64,000 nucleotides of DNA. Source: Micromonospora echinaurantiaca. Lineage in GTDB: Bacteria > Actinomycetota > Actinomycetes > Mycobacteriales > Micromonosporaceae. The stretch spans positions 6,467,501 through 6,531,500 of the forward strand of contig NZ_LT607750.1 of assembly GCF_900090235.1 (NCBI RefSeq), written 5' to 3'. The position numbers were made by a program, and so were the translations under genes. This document shows positions 1 to 7,816 of the stretch, piece by piece (the stretch's first letter is position 1; the number at the start of each line of letters is the position of its first letter). The notes beneath the pieces are model-generated. The model was not told where the DNA came from. It did not search any database and was given only the letters and a program-made list of their open reading frames with translations.

Positions 1-50
1 ACTACAGTTCCGTTAGGTGCTGCTGCTGCCGACCTAGGGAAGGACCGGTC

Positions 51-1112
51 ATGGAATTTCGACGCCTGGGAGCGTCCGGCCTCACGGTGCCCGTGTTGAG
101 CTTCGGCGCCGGCACCTTTGGCGGTCGGGGGCCGTTGTTCGGAGCCTGGGGCACCACAGACGTGCCGGAGGCCCGGCGGCTGGTGGACATCTGCCTGGAC
201 GCCGGCGTCACGATGTTCGACACCGCCGATGTCTACTCCGACGGAGCCTCCGAGGAGGTGCTGGGTGCGGCGATCAAGGGGCGCCGGGACGGCCTCATCC
301 TCTCGACGAAGAGCGGCCTTCCGGTGGGCGACGGACCGAACGACGCCGGCTCCTCGCGGCTGCGGCTGATCCGAGCGTGTGAGGACGCGCTGCGTCGCCT
401 CGGCACCGACTACATCGATCTCTTTCAGCTGCACGCCTTCGACGCCGGCACGCCGATCGAGGAGGTGCTCTCGACGCTCGACGACCTCGTACGGGCCGGG
501 AAGATCCGCTATGTCGGCGTCTCCAACTTCGCCGGCTGGCAGTTGATGAAGTCCCTCGCCGTCGCCGAACGCTACGGCTACCCCCGCCACGTCGCCCACC
601 AGGTCTACTACTCCCTCGTCGGGCGCGACTACGAATGGGAACTGCTACCCCTCGGGCGCGACCAGGGGGTCGGCGCCGTGGTCTGGAGCCCGCTCGGCTG
701 GGGCCGGCTCACCGGCAAGGTACGCCGAGGCGCGCCGCTGCCGGCGCAGAGTCGCCTGCACCAGACCGCCGACTACGGCCCGCCGGTCCCCGACGAGCTG
801 CTCTACCGGGTGGTCGATGTCCTCGACGAGATCGCGGCGGAGACCGGCAGGGCCGTACCGCAGATCGCCCTCAACTGGTTGCTGCGGCGCCCGACCGTGT
901 CGTCCGTTGTCGTCGGCGCCCGGAACGAGGCCCAGCTGCGCCAGAATCTCGGCGCCGTTGGTTGGTCGCTCAGCGACGAGCAGGTGGCACGGCTCGACGC
1001 GGCGAGCGCCACGACGCCGCCCTACCCGTACTTCCCGTACCACCGACAGGAGGGGTTCGCTCGCGTCAACCCGCCGGCGGTCCCCGCCGCGGTCCACGCC
1101 GGTCGGGGTTGA
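51..1112 (+). CDS. Aldo/keto reductase family oxidoreductase
   Basis: 353-residue cytosolic NAD(P)H-dependent aldo/keto reductase, expected to reduce a carbonyl to an alcohol; the substrate is unknown. The AKR tetrad is visible: Asp57 and Tyr62 in FDTADVYSDG, Lys87 in LILSTKSG and His128 in DYIDLFQLH. The SNFAGWQL and APLG-like (WSPLGWGRLTGK) blocks of the barrel and the C-terminal VVVGARNEAQL cofactor loop are present. The ATG is preceded by a GGGAAGGA ribosome-binding site. The gene is complete and stands alone; the next operon starts after a promoter region with operators. Family assignment is firm, substrate is not. Confidence 0.93.
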   Translation: MEFRRLGASGLTVPVLSFGAGTFGGRGPLFGAWGTTDVPEARRLVDICLDAGVTMFDTADVYSDGASEEVLGAAIKGRRDGLILSTKSGLPVGDGPNDAGSSRLRLIRACEDALRRLGTDYIDLFQLHAFDAGTPIEEVLSTLDDLVRAGKIRYVGVSNFAGWQLMKSLAVAERYGYPRHVAHQVYYSLVGRDYEWELLPLGRDQGVGAVVWSPLGWGRLTGKVRRGAPLPAQSRLHQTADYGPPVPDELLYRVVDVLDEIAAETGRAVPQIALNWLLRRPTVSSVVVGARNEAQLRQNLGAVGWSLSDEQVARLDAASATTPPYPYFPYHRQEGFARVNPPAVPAAVHAGRG

Positions 1113-1198
1113 CCCGGGAACGACGACGGCCCCTCGGCTCCGCGGGCGTGCCGCGCCGGGTGCCGCCCCGGCGCTGGCCGCCCGACGGGCGCCAAACA

Positions 1199-1259
1199 TG
1201 CAACCGAAGGTTGCACGTCGGGAGGTGGTTGGGTAGGTTAGACGCAACCAAAGGTTGCG
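1199..1259 (+). promoter_or_regulatory. Promoter with two ArsR-type operator palindromes
   Basis: Two palindromes of the form GCAACC-N3-GGTTGC lie before the SRPBCC-ArsR-SRPBCC operon: TGCAACC-GAA-GGTTGCA at 1199-1215 and CGCAACC-AAA-GGTTGCG at 1243-1259. Their centres are 44 bp apart, about four helical turns. A TAGGTT -10-like hexamer (1234-1239) lies between them, so the second palindrome would cover the transcription start. The arms are exact in both copies. The natural ligand is the ArsR-type regulator encoded by the second gene of the operon (inference). Confidence 0.7.
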
Positions 1260-1273
1260 AAAGGGTGGTACGC

Positions 1274-1732
1274 ATGGAGTACGGATCGATCGAGCGCGAC
1301 ATCCAGGTCGACGCCTCGCCCGAGGTGGTCTTCGAGGTGATCAGTCGGCCCGAGCACATGCGGGAGTGGTGGCCCGACGACGCGCGGTTCGAGTCGGTCG
1401 CCGGCGCACCCGGCGAGCTCGTCTGGCGCGACGCGGAGACCGGCGAGACGACGACCATCGCCCTCGCCGTCGTCGAGGTCGATCCACCGAAGCGGTTCTC
1501 GTTCCGGTGGTGCTACTCAGCGCCGGACCGGGCCGGGAACTCGCTGTTCGTCACCTTCGACCTGGTCCCCACCGGCGGGGGCACCCGGGTCCGGATGACG
1601 GAGACCGGTTTCCGGGAGATGGGCTGGGAGATCGCCCAGCTCGAGGCGCAGTACCGCGACCACGAGAGCGGTTGGGACCACTACCTCCCCGCGCTCGGCG
1701 CGTACGTGGCGCGGCTGGTCGCCACCGCATGA
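1274..1732 (+). CDS. SRPBCC (AHSA1-like) domain protein
   Basis: 152-residue single-domain protein of the START/Bet v1-like SRPBCC superfamily, AHSA1 branch: IQVDASPEVVFEVISRPEHMREWWPDDARFE at the N terminus, then FSFRWCYS and TETGFREMGW, ending in a helix with GWDHYLPALGAYV. These proteins form a hydrophobic cavity for small ligands; the function here is unknown. The ATG at 1274 was chosen because the longer in-frame extension has no family match and would overlap the operators. First gene of a three-gene operon; the stop overlaps the next start (ATGA). Repression by the downstream ArsR-type protein is likely. Confidence 0.88.
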   Translation: MEYGSIERDIQVDASPEVVFEVISRPEHMREWWPDDARFESVAGAPGELVWRDAETGETTTIALAVVEVDPPKRFSFRWCYSAPDRAGNSLFVTFDLVPTGGGTRVRMTETGFREMGWEIAQLEAQYRDHESGWDHYLPALGAYVARLVATA

Positions 1733-2079
1733 GCACGGCGATCGACGACGAGCTGTGGTCGGCGGTCGGCGACCCCATCCGGCGTACGATGATCGATCTT
1801 CTGCTCGCCGGAGGGCCGGGAACGGCCACGTCACTGAGCGAGCGGCTGCCCGTCACCCGCCAGGCCGTCTCGAAGCACCTGGCCGTCCTGGACCGGGTCG
1901 GCCTGGTGCACGGCACGCCGGCCGGTCGGGAGCGCCGCTACCAGGTCGATGAGGCGCAGCTCGCCCGAGCTGTCGCCCAGTTGTCGGCGGTGGGCGCCAC
2001 CTGGGACGCCCGACTCCGCCGGATCAAGCGGATCGCCGAGGCGATCGAACGCAACCGCGACAACAACCGAGGAGACTGA
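1729..2079 (+). CDS. ArsR-family winged-helix transcriptional regulator
   Basis: 116-residue ArsR/SmtB-type repressor. The winged helix spans roughly residues 8-85, with LWSAVGDPIRRTMIDLLL as helix 1-2, LPVTRQAVSKHLAVLDRVGLV as the recognition helix-turn-helix and GRERRYQVDEAQL as the wing. No CxC metal motif is present, so this belongs to the non-metal branch often paired with SRPBCC proteins. It overlaps the upstream SRPBCC gene by 4 bp and is followed 1 bp later by a second SRPBCC gene. It most likely binds the two GCAACC-N3-GGTTGC palindromes upstream and controls its own operon. Confidence 0.9.
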   Translation: MSTAIDDELWSAVGDPIRRTMIDLLLAGGPGTATSLSERLPVTRQAVSKHLAVLDRVGLVHGTPAGRERRYQVDEAQLARAVAQLSAVGATWDARLRRIKRIAEAIERNRDNNRGD

Positions 2080-2080
2080 G

Positions 2081-2524
2081 ATGGTCGACATCCTGCACCG
2101 GGTCGGCGTCGTCGCGCCGCTCGACGACGTCTACCGGGCGGTGGCAACGCCGGAGGGCATCGCCGGCTGGTGGACGACGGACACCACGGGCAAGAGCGAG
2201 GTCGGCGGCCAGCTGGCGTTCCGGTTCGGCGACGTCGGCGGCTTCGACATGGAGGTCCTGGAGCTCGATCCCGCCGGCCACGTACGGTGGCGGGTCACCG
2301 ACGGGCCCGCGGAATGGGTCGGCACCGAGATCGACTGGCGCCTCGACCGGCGCGGCGAGTACACCATCGTCCAGTTCCGGCACGAGGGCTGGCGCGAGCC
2401 GGTCGAGTTCATGCACCACTGCAGCACCAAGTGGGCGACGTTCCTGCTCAGTCTCAAGGAGCTGGTGGAGACCGGGCGCGGCCGGCCGGCGCCGGACGAC
2501 GTCCGGATCAGCGACTGGCACTGA
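2081..2524 (+). CDS. SRPBCC (AHSA1-like) domain protein, second copy
   Basis: 147-residue SRPBCC/AHSA1 protein with VGVVAPLDDVYRAVATPEGIAGWW at the N terminus and HHCSTKWATFLLSLKELVETG in the C-terminal helix, a common ending of the SRPBCC proteins that travel with ArsR regulators. It starts one base after the ArsR stop, with a GGAGACTGAG ribosome-binding site inside the end of that gene, so translation is probably coupled. It is only distantly similar to the SRPBCC protein at 1274, so the pair is not a recent duplication. Ligand unknown. Confidence 0.88.
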   Translation: MVDILHRVGVVAPLDDVYRAVATPEGIAGWWTTDTTGKSEVGGQLAFRFGDVGGFDMEVLELDPAGHVRWRVTDGPAEWVGTEIDWRLDRRGEYTIVQFRHEGWREPVEFMHHCSTKWATFLLSLKELVETGRGRPAPDDVRISDWH

Positions 2525-2532
2525 TCCCGGCG

Positions 2533-2574
2533 GCCGGACCCGGACCGACGCGCCGACGCCGGTCCGGGTCCGGC
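2533..2574 (+). terminator. Strong stem-loop after the SRPBCC operon
   Basis: A perfect 15-bp stem (2533-2547 with 2560-2574) encloses a 12-nt loop, 8 bp after the operon's last stop. The next gene is convergent, so it can act in both directions. No T-tract follows, as is usual in high-GC actinobacteria. Confidence 0.7.
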
Positions 2575-2615
2575 ACCCGCTCAGCGACAGCGGCAGAACC
2601 GGGTCCGGCACCCAC

Positions 2616-2990
2616 TCAGAGGTAGAGGCAGAAGGGGTGGCCGGCGGGGTCGAGGTGCACCCGTACGTCGTCCTGGGGTTGGAAGTCCGCCAGGGTGGCC
2701 CCGGCGGCGACGGCGTGGGCGGAGGCCGCCTCCAGGTCGTCGACCTGGATGTCGAGGTGGATCATCATCTGCGGATCTCCCGGCCCGGCCGGCCACACCG
2801 GCCGTACGTAGTCCGACTCGGTCTGGAACGCCAGGCCGGCGCCGCCGCCCGGCGCGCGCAGCGTGACCCAGTCCGGTTCGTCCTCGTCCCGCGGCCACCC
2901 GAGCAGGCGTTCGTAGAACGCGGCCAGTTCCCGGGCGTCGGGCGAATCCAGCACGGTGGCGGTCAGCGTCAGCCGAGGTCGATCCTCCAT
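2616..2990 (-). CDS. VOC family (glyoxalase-like) protein
   Basis: 124-residue vicinal-oxygen-chelate protein with two beta-alpha-beta-beta-beta units: LTATVLDSPDARELAAFYERLLGW starts the first, and MMIHLDIQVDDLEAASAHAVAAGA starts the second, which ends HLDPAGHPFCLYL. The arrangement matches the actinobacterial CFBP/fosfomycin-type VOC subgroup without a defined substrate. Metal ligands are hard to assign; His in MIHLDIQ is a candidate. An in-frame ATG 12 bp further upstream (3002) is possible; 2990 is preceded by a modest GGACGG. It follows the FolD-like gene on the same strand. Confidence 0.82.
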   Translation of the reverse strand: MEDRPRLTLTATVLDSPDARELAAFYERLLGWPRDEDEPDWVTLRAPGGGAGLAFQTESDYVRPVWPAGPGDPQMMIHLDIQVDDLEAASAHAVAAGATLADFQPQDDVRVHLDPAGHPFCLYL

Positions 2991-3094
2991 ACCACCGTCC
3001 ATACCCAGGTGTCGGCGTGGGTCAAGCACGCGCGCCCCGACCGGCCTTCCGCCCCGGCCGGCCTTCCGCCCCCGGCCGGCCGGGGCGCCGCGGC

Positions 3095-3991
3095 TCAGGC
3101 GCGCCCGCTCAGCCGCTCGGCGGCGTCGACGGCGTTGCGGAAGAGCATCGCCACCGTGGTCGGGCCGACCCCGCCGACCCGGGGCGTGATCGCGCTGGCC
3201 ACCTCGGCGCACGACTCGTCGACGTCCGGCAGCAGCCGGCGGCCCTCGTAGCGGACGCCGGCCCCGATCACCACCGCGCCCGGCTTGACGTGCTCCGGCT
3301 GGATGATCCCGGGTACGCCGGCGGCGGCGACCAGGATGTCGGCGCGCCGGGTGTAGCGGTCCCAGTCCGGCACGCCGGTGTGCACGACGGTGACCGCCGC
3401 GTTGGCGGTGGGCCGCTTCTGCGCCAGCATGATCGACAGCGGCCGGCCGAGGGTCGCGCCCCGGCCCAGGATGACCACCTCACGCCCGGCGACCGGGATG
3501 TCGTAGTGGGCCAGCAGCGCCTCGATGCCGGCCGGCGTGCAGGGCAGCGGCCCGGGCAGCCCGAGCGCCAGCCGCCCGATGTTGAGCGGGTGCATCCCGT
3601 CGACGTCCTTGTCCGGGTCGACGCTCTGCAACGCCCGGTCGTAGTCGAGGTGGGCCGGGACCGGGTACTGCACGAGCAGCCCGTGCACCCCCGGGTCGGC
3701 GTTGTAGCCGGCGATCACCCGGTGCAGGTCCTCCTGCGTGGCGTCGGCCGGCAGGTGGGTGTGCGGCGACTCGAAGTTCAGCTCCGCCGCCTGGCGCTGC
3801 TTGATCCGGATGTAACCGGCGCTGGCGTCGTCGTCACCGACCAGTACGGTCGCGAGCGCCGGCACGACGCCCGCCCGGCGCAGCCGGGACACCCGGTCGG
3901 CCACCTCGGCGAAGACCTTGTCGGCGAGCGGCTTGCCGGACAGCAGCCGGGCGGTGTGCGGGATCACGGCGGTGTCGTCTGCGATGGGCAT
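3095..3991 (-). CDS. folD: FolD-like methylenetetrahydrofolate dehydrogenase/cyclohydrolase
   Basis: 298-residue protein of the bifunctional FolD family, which interconverts 5,10-methylene-, methenyl- and 10-formyl-tetrahydrofolate in the cytosol. Visible signatures are AGYIRIKQRQAAE with the catalytic Lys (residue 64), GLLVQYPVP with Gln108, PDKDVDGMHPLNIG with Asp131, and the cofactor-side ITPRVGGVGPTTVAML. Several positions differ from typical FolD: VQYPVP for VQLPLP, GRGATLGRP for GRSxxVGxP, and RVGGVGP for the usual PGGVGP. A GGGGGAGCC ribosome-binding site fixes the start at 3991; upstream in-frame starts lack one. It may be a second, diverged FolD of this genome. Confidence 0.88.
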   Translation of the reverse strand: MPIADDTAVIPHTARLLSGKPLADKVFAEVADRVSRLRRAGVVPALATVLVGDDDASAGYIRIKQRQAAELNFESPHTHLPADATQEDLHRVIAGYNADPGVHGLLVQYPVPAHLDYDRALQSVDPDKDVDGMHPLNIGRLALGLPGPLPCTPAGIEALLAHYDIPVAGREVVILGRGATLGRPLSIMLAQKRPTANAAVTVVHTGVPDWDRYTRRADILVAAAGVPGIIQPEHVKPGAVVIGAGVRYEGRRLLPDVDESCAEVASAITPRVGGVGPTTVAMLFRNAVDAAERLSGRA

Positions 3992-4229
3992 GGCTCCCCC
4001 AACGTGGGTGCCCAGGCGGTCGACTCCCACGGCGAGCTCCCCGATGGTTGGTGCCATCCCCGTGCCGCCAGTCGCGTTCCCACCCAGCTTGCCCCATCCG
4101 GCGTCGGCGGCGCCAGGCGACCCCGGGCGCCGCCGGCACCGTCGCCGGAAAAAATCTTGGCCGGTACGGTCCGGAACCGGGCCACCCGTTCGTCACCCTG
4201 GTGAGAATCACCGACCAGGGAGAGCCGAG

Positions 4230-4571
4230 ATGAAGTACATGATGTTCGTCTGCAGCGACACCGAGCCGGACGCCGACCGGGAGAACTGGCCCGACATCGA
4301 GGCGTGGGTGGCCGAGAACGACGCCCGTGGCCGCCGGCTGACCGGCGACGTGCTGGCCGAGACGACGGCGGCCACCACGGTCCGGGTGCGCAACGGCGAG
4401 CTGCTGGTGTCCGACGGTCCGTTCACCGAGACCAAGGAGGTGATCGTGGGCTTCGACCTGCTGGAGTGCGCCGACCTGGACGAGGCGATCGAGGTGGCCC
4501 GGACCCATCCGATGGCCCGGGCCGGCCGGATCGAGCTGCGCCCCTTCGCCGATCTGGCCCCGGGTGACTGA
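4230..4571 (+). CDS. DGPF (YCII-related) domain protein
   Basis: 113-residue YCII/DGPF-domain protein: MKYMMFVCSDTE at the start, the signature SDGPFTETKEVIVGF in the middle and DEAIEVARTHP before the end. The family fold is a ferredoxin-like barrel of unknown catalytic role. It overlaps the start of the following sigma factor gene by 8 bp, a pairing that is characteristic of the ECF42 sigma group, whose regulon usually consists of such DGPF genes. Start has AGGGAGAGCCGAG upstream. Confidence 0.93.
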   Translation: MKYMMFVCSDTEPDADRENWPDIEAWVAENDARGRRLTGDVLAETTAATTVRVRNGELLVSDGPFTETKEVIVGFDLLECADLDEAIEVARTHPMARAGRIELRPFADLAPGD

Positions 4572-5817
4572 CCCACCGGCGGCCGCGACGGCGGACGCCG
4601 TCGCGGCCGCCTGCGCCGACTCGTACGCCCGGATCGTCGCCGCGCTGATCCGGGTGACCGGGGACTGGACGCTGGCCGAGGACTGCGCCCAGGAGGCGCT
4701 GGCGCTCGCCCTCGAACGGTGGCCCGGCGACGGCGTGCCGGCCAACCCGGGTGGCTGGCTGATGACGGTGGCCCGCAACCGCGCGCTGGACGTGCTGCGC
4801 CGGGCCTCCGTCGAACGCCGCAAGCTGCACGAGCTGGCGCTGCTCACGCTGGCCGGCCCGGAACCCGCCGGGGAGGCACCGGCCGGCCCGGACCTCGCGA
4901 CCGGGGAGGAGATCGTGGACGACCGGCTGCGGCTCGTCTTCACCTGCTGCCATCCGGCGCTGTCGCTGGACGCCCGGGTGGCGCTGACGCTGCGCGTCGT
5001 CTGCGGCGTGCCGACCGCCGACATCGCGCGCGCCCTGCTGGTCAGCGAGTCGACGATGACCCGGCGGCTGACCCGGGCGAAGACCCGGATCACCACCGCC
5101 GGCATCCCCTACCGGGTGCCGACCGGCCCGATGCTCGCCGAGCGGCTGCCCGGCGTACTCGCGGTGCTCTACCTGCTCTTCACCAGGGGCTACGACGCCG
5201 ACGGCGAGCCCGCGTTCGCCGACGAGGCGATCCGGCTGGCCCGCCTGCTCGTCCGGCTCATGCCCGACCAGCCGGAGGTCGCCGCGCTGCTCGCGCTCTT
5301 CCTGTTGCAGCACTCCCGCCGGGACGCCCGGCGCGACGCCGACGGCAACCTGCTCACGCTCGACCGGCAGGACCGCACCCGCTGGGACCGCGCGGCGATC
5401 GCCGAGGCCGTCGACCTCCTGGCCCGGGTGCGCCCGGCCGGCCCGTACGCCCTCCAGGCCCGGATCGCCGCGTGCCACGCCACCGCCGCCTCCGCCGCGG
5501 CCACCGACTGGCCGGCCATCGCCCGGGCGTACGACGACCTCGCCCGGATCCAGCCGTCACCGGTGATCGGGCTGAACCGCGCGGTGGCGCACGGCTTCGC
5601 GCACGGGCCGGCGGCCGGGCTGGCGCTGCTGGCCGAGGCCCGGGCCGGCGGGGCGCTGGACGGCTACCCGCCGGCCGTGGCGGCCGAGGCCGAGCTGACC
5701 GCCCGCCAGGGGGACCGTGAGCGGGCGGCGGCGCTGTTCCGGCGGGCCGCCGCGATGTGCCGGGCGGGTTCCGAGCGGCGCGCCCTGCTGGACCGCGCCG
5801 CCGACCTGTCGACCTGA
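4564..5817 (+). CDS. ECF42-type RNA polymerase sigma factor with C-terminal TPR region
   Basis: 417-residue sigma factor. Sigma region 2 spans about residues 20-85 (DWTLAEDCAQEALALALERWP, GWLMTVARNRALDVLRR), a DDRLRLVFTCCHPAL block at 119-133 marks this family, and region 4 spans about 135-175 (VPTADIARALLVSESTMTRRL). The rest is a DUF6596/TPR-like helical extension, which replaces an anti-sigma factor in ECF42 proteins. GTG start, overlapping the DGPF gene, so the two are translationally coupled. The regulated promoters are not identifiable here. Convergent with the AAC(3)-like gene. Confidence 0.93.
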   Translation: MTDPPAAATADAVAAACADSYARIVAALIRVTGDWTLAEDCAQEALALALERWPGDGVPANPGGWLMTVARNRALDVLRRASVERRKLHELALLTLAGPEPAGEAPAGPDLATGEEIVDDRLRLVFTCCHPALSLDARVALTLRVVCGVPTADIARALLVSESTMTRRLTRAKTRITTAGIPYRVPTGPMLAERLPGVLAVLYLLFTRGYDADGEPAFADEAIRLARLLVRLMPDQPEVAALLALFLLQHSRRDARRDADGNLLTLDRQDRTRWDRAAIAEAVDLLARVRPAGPYALQARIAACHATAASAAATDWPAIARAYDDLARIQPSPVIGLNRAVAHGFAHGPAAGLALLAEARAGGALDGYPPAVAAEAELTARQGDRERAAALFRRAAAMCRAGSERRALLDRAADLST

Positions 5818-5847
5818 ACCGCCGCCGACCGGATCAGGTGCCCGCCG

Positions 5848-6624
5848 TCAGTGCCGGTGCGCGGCCATCCAGGCGGTGGCGTGGTCGACCAGGGCGGGCT
5901 GCGGCATCAGCCGGGCGGTCGCCCCGCCGACCCGGCCGGTCGTCGCCTGCCCGGTGGCGTCGAAGTCGGCGCCCAGGCGGTCGAAGTCGCTCTCGTCGGT
6001 CACCACGTCGACCCAGGTGGCCCACCGGCTGGTCCCGTCCGGCTGCCGCAGGGACGACCCGGTCGCCGCGCGCGGCGGCGCGGCCTGCCGGTACTCGGCG
6101 AGGTGCAGGGAGGTGTTCGAGTCGTACCCGCAGCCGAGCAGCAGCACCTTGCCGGCCAGCCGGTACACCGCGCCGAGCGGCGAGCGCTCGCCCAGCGCGT
6201 CGTCCAGCGGGTGCCCGGCCACCACCTCCACCGCGTGCCGGCCGAGGGCGGCGAAGGAGACCTGCGGGTGGTCGCTGCGCAGCGCCCCCGGCCAGGTGCG
6301 GACCGTCTCGGCCAGGACTCCCATGTACCGGCTGGGCGTGCGCGCCGGGTCGAAGCCGGGCGTCCGCTCCCGGATCACCGGCCACCACGCCTCCGGTACG
6401 GGCGGGTGCCGCCAGCCGGCCGGGTCGGTGTTGTCCGGCGTGTGGGTCGGCACGACCAGGGTTCCGTCGGGGCCGACGGCGGCCAGCAGCGCCTGCACGA
6501 CCGCCTGGGTGCCACCGGCGACGAACCCGAGACTCCGGTAGGACGAGTGCACCAGCACCACGTCACCGGCGGCGAGGCCGAGGGCGCGCAGGTCCGACGC
6601 GAGGCTGTCCACGGTGTGCGGCAT
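5848..6624 (-). CDS. Aminoglycoside N(3)-acetyltransferase family protein
   Basis: 258-residue AAC(3)-family (antibiotic_NAT) enzyme: VVLVHSSYRSLGFVAGG (residues 23-39), GTLVVPTHT, PSRYMGVLAETVRTWPGALRSDHPQVSFAALG and GKVLLLGCGYDSNTSLHLAEY are the conserved blocks of acetyl-CoA-dependent AAC(3) proteins. Family members acetylate aminoglycosides at N3, but many chromosomal actinobacterial homologues have no shown resistance role. The start is ambiguous: GTG at 6636 adds four residues, and neither site has a good ribosome-binding sequence. Confidence 0.88.
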   Translation of the reverse strand: MPHTVDSLASDLRALGLAAGDVVLVHSSYRSLGFVAGGTQAVVQALLAAVGPDGTLVVPTHTPDNTDPAGWRHPPVPEAWWPVIRERTPGFDPARTPSRYMGVLAETVRTWPGALRSDHPQVSFAALGRHAVEVVAGHPLDDALGERSPLGAVYRLAGKVLLLGCGYDSNTSLHLAEYRQAAPPRAATGSSLRQPDGTSRWATWVDVVTDESDFDRLGADFDATGQATTGRVGGATARLMPQPALVDHATAWMAAHRH

Positions 6625-6686
6625 CGACTGGTCCACGCGGCGCAGCGTACGAGGCGGAGGTGCCGCCGCCCACCGGTTTCCGGCGG

Positions 6687-7790
6687 TCAGCCCGCCGCGG
6701 CGGTGGGCAGCGGGTCGGCAGCGCGGCGCGGCAGGGCGGCCAGCGCCAGCCCGAGCAGCGCGCAGAGCGTGCCGGCCACGAAGAACATCGCGAGCGCGGG
6801 TTGCCCGAGCCATTCCCACAGCGGGTGCCAGCTCGGGTGCGGCTCGTCGAGGTGGTGGCCGAACAGGTGCGGAACGGTCAGCAGGACCGGTGACCACCAC
6901 AGGAACATGCTCACCGCGAACAGGACGGTGACCGCGTTGCGGGCCGGGTGCGCGGCCTCGGTGCGCCGGCTCGCCCACCCGAAGAGCAGCCAACCGATGC
7001 CGGCGCCGAGCAGGCCACCGAGCAGGCCGGCGGGCAGCACCGCGGGCGGGGCGGCCCGGTTCAGGCTCACCATCAGGTAGCTGCTCACCCCCTGGGGCGG
7101 CGAGGTGATCGTCACCCGCAGCACGGTGTCTCCCCGACGGGCCAGGACGGTGGTCTCGGTGTACCGCACGACCGAGGCGCACCACTTGTCGGTGCAGCCG
7201 GAGTCCCCGGTGACCATCGGCTCGGACAACTGCCAGCCGGCCTGCCGGAGCCGCCGCTCGGTGTCGGCGACCGTCCGCTCGGCCGGCGCGGGCGGCGCGC
7301 CGGCCGCGGTGAGCACCGTCTCGCCCAGTTGGTACTCGCCGCCGTCCGGGAAGAGCACCTGGTCGAGGTTACGAAGCCGCAGCGGCTGGCTGTAGAAGGT
7401 GAACAGGGCCGTAGCGGGCTCGACGTCGCCGAGCCGGTGACCGGGGAACACGTCGGCGAAGAGCGCGGCGGCCTCGGCGCGGTCCGGCTGCGGGCGGGAG
7501 GTCTCCCAGGCGACCCGGGTGGCGGCGGCCGCGGTGAACAGCCCGCAGATGACGGCCGCGAGGGTCGCCCAGGCACCCACCGTACGGCTGGCCGGGCGGC
7601 CGAGCCGGCAGCGCAGCCCGTGCCGGAGCAGATCGACCGCCTCCCGCAGGGTCGGTCGGGTGCGGCCGGGCGGTGCGGCGTCCAGCAGCACGCCGACCAT
7701 CTCCTCGCCCCGGGCGCGGCGGTAGGCGCGCGGGTGGCAGCAGAGCAGCCGCCGGTAGCGGCGGGCGAGTGGATCGCCGGTCGGCGGCAT
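6687..7790 (-). CDS. Membrane protein paired with a PadR regulator
   Basis: 367-residue membrane protein of unknown function. The N terminus (RRYRRLLCCHPRAYRRARGEEMVGVLLD) is a recurrent cytosolic motif of actinobacterial membrane proteins co-transcribed with PadR repressors. One membrane segment is near residues 70-90; an extracytoplasmic region of about 150 residues follows and contains a CTDKWC cysteine pair that could form a disulfide; three more membrane segments lie in the last 120 residues. It starts 26 bp after the PadR stop and is probably in the same operon. No recognised catalytic motif. Confidence 0.8.
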   Translation of the reverse strand: MPPTGDPLARRYRRLLCCHPRAYRRARGEEMVGVLLDAAPPGRTRPTLREAVDLLRHGLRCRLGRPASRTVGAWATLAAVICGLFTAAAATRVAWETSRPQPDRAEAAALFADVFPGHRLGDVEPATALFTFYSQPLRLRNLDQVLFPDGGEYQLGETVLTAAGAPPAPAERTVADTERRLRQAGWQLSEPMVTGDSGCTDKWCASVVRYTETTVLARRGDTVLRVTITSPPQGVSSYLMVSLNRAAPPAVLPAGLLGGLLGAGIGWLLFGWASRRTEAAHPARNAVTVLFAVSMFLWWSPVLLTVPHLFGHHLDEPHPSWHPLWEWLGQPALAMFFVAGTLCALLGLALAALPRRAADPLPTAAAG

Positions 7791-7816
7791 GGCCGTCCCT
7801 TCGAAGGTGGCGCGGG

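Noticed and set aside
5848..6624. Acquired aminoglycoside resistance gene
   Set aside because: The AAC(3)-like gene has the same composition as its surroundings and no mobile element nearby; it looks like an ordinary chromosomal family member.
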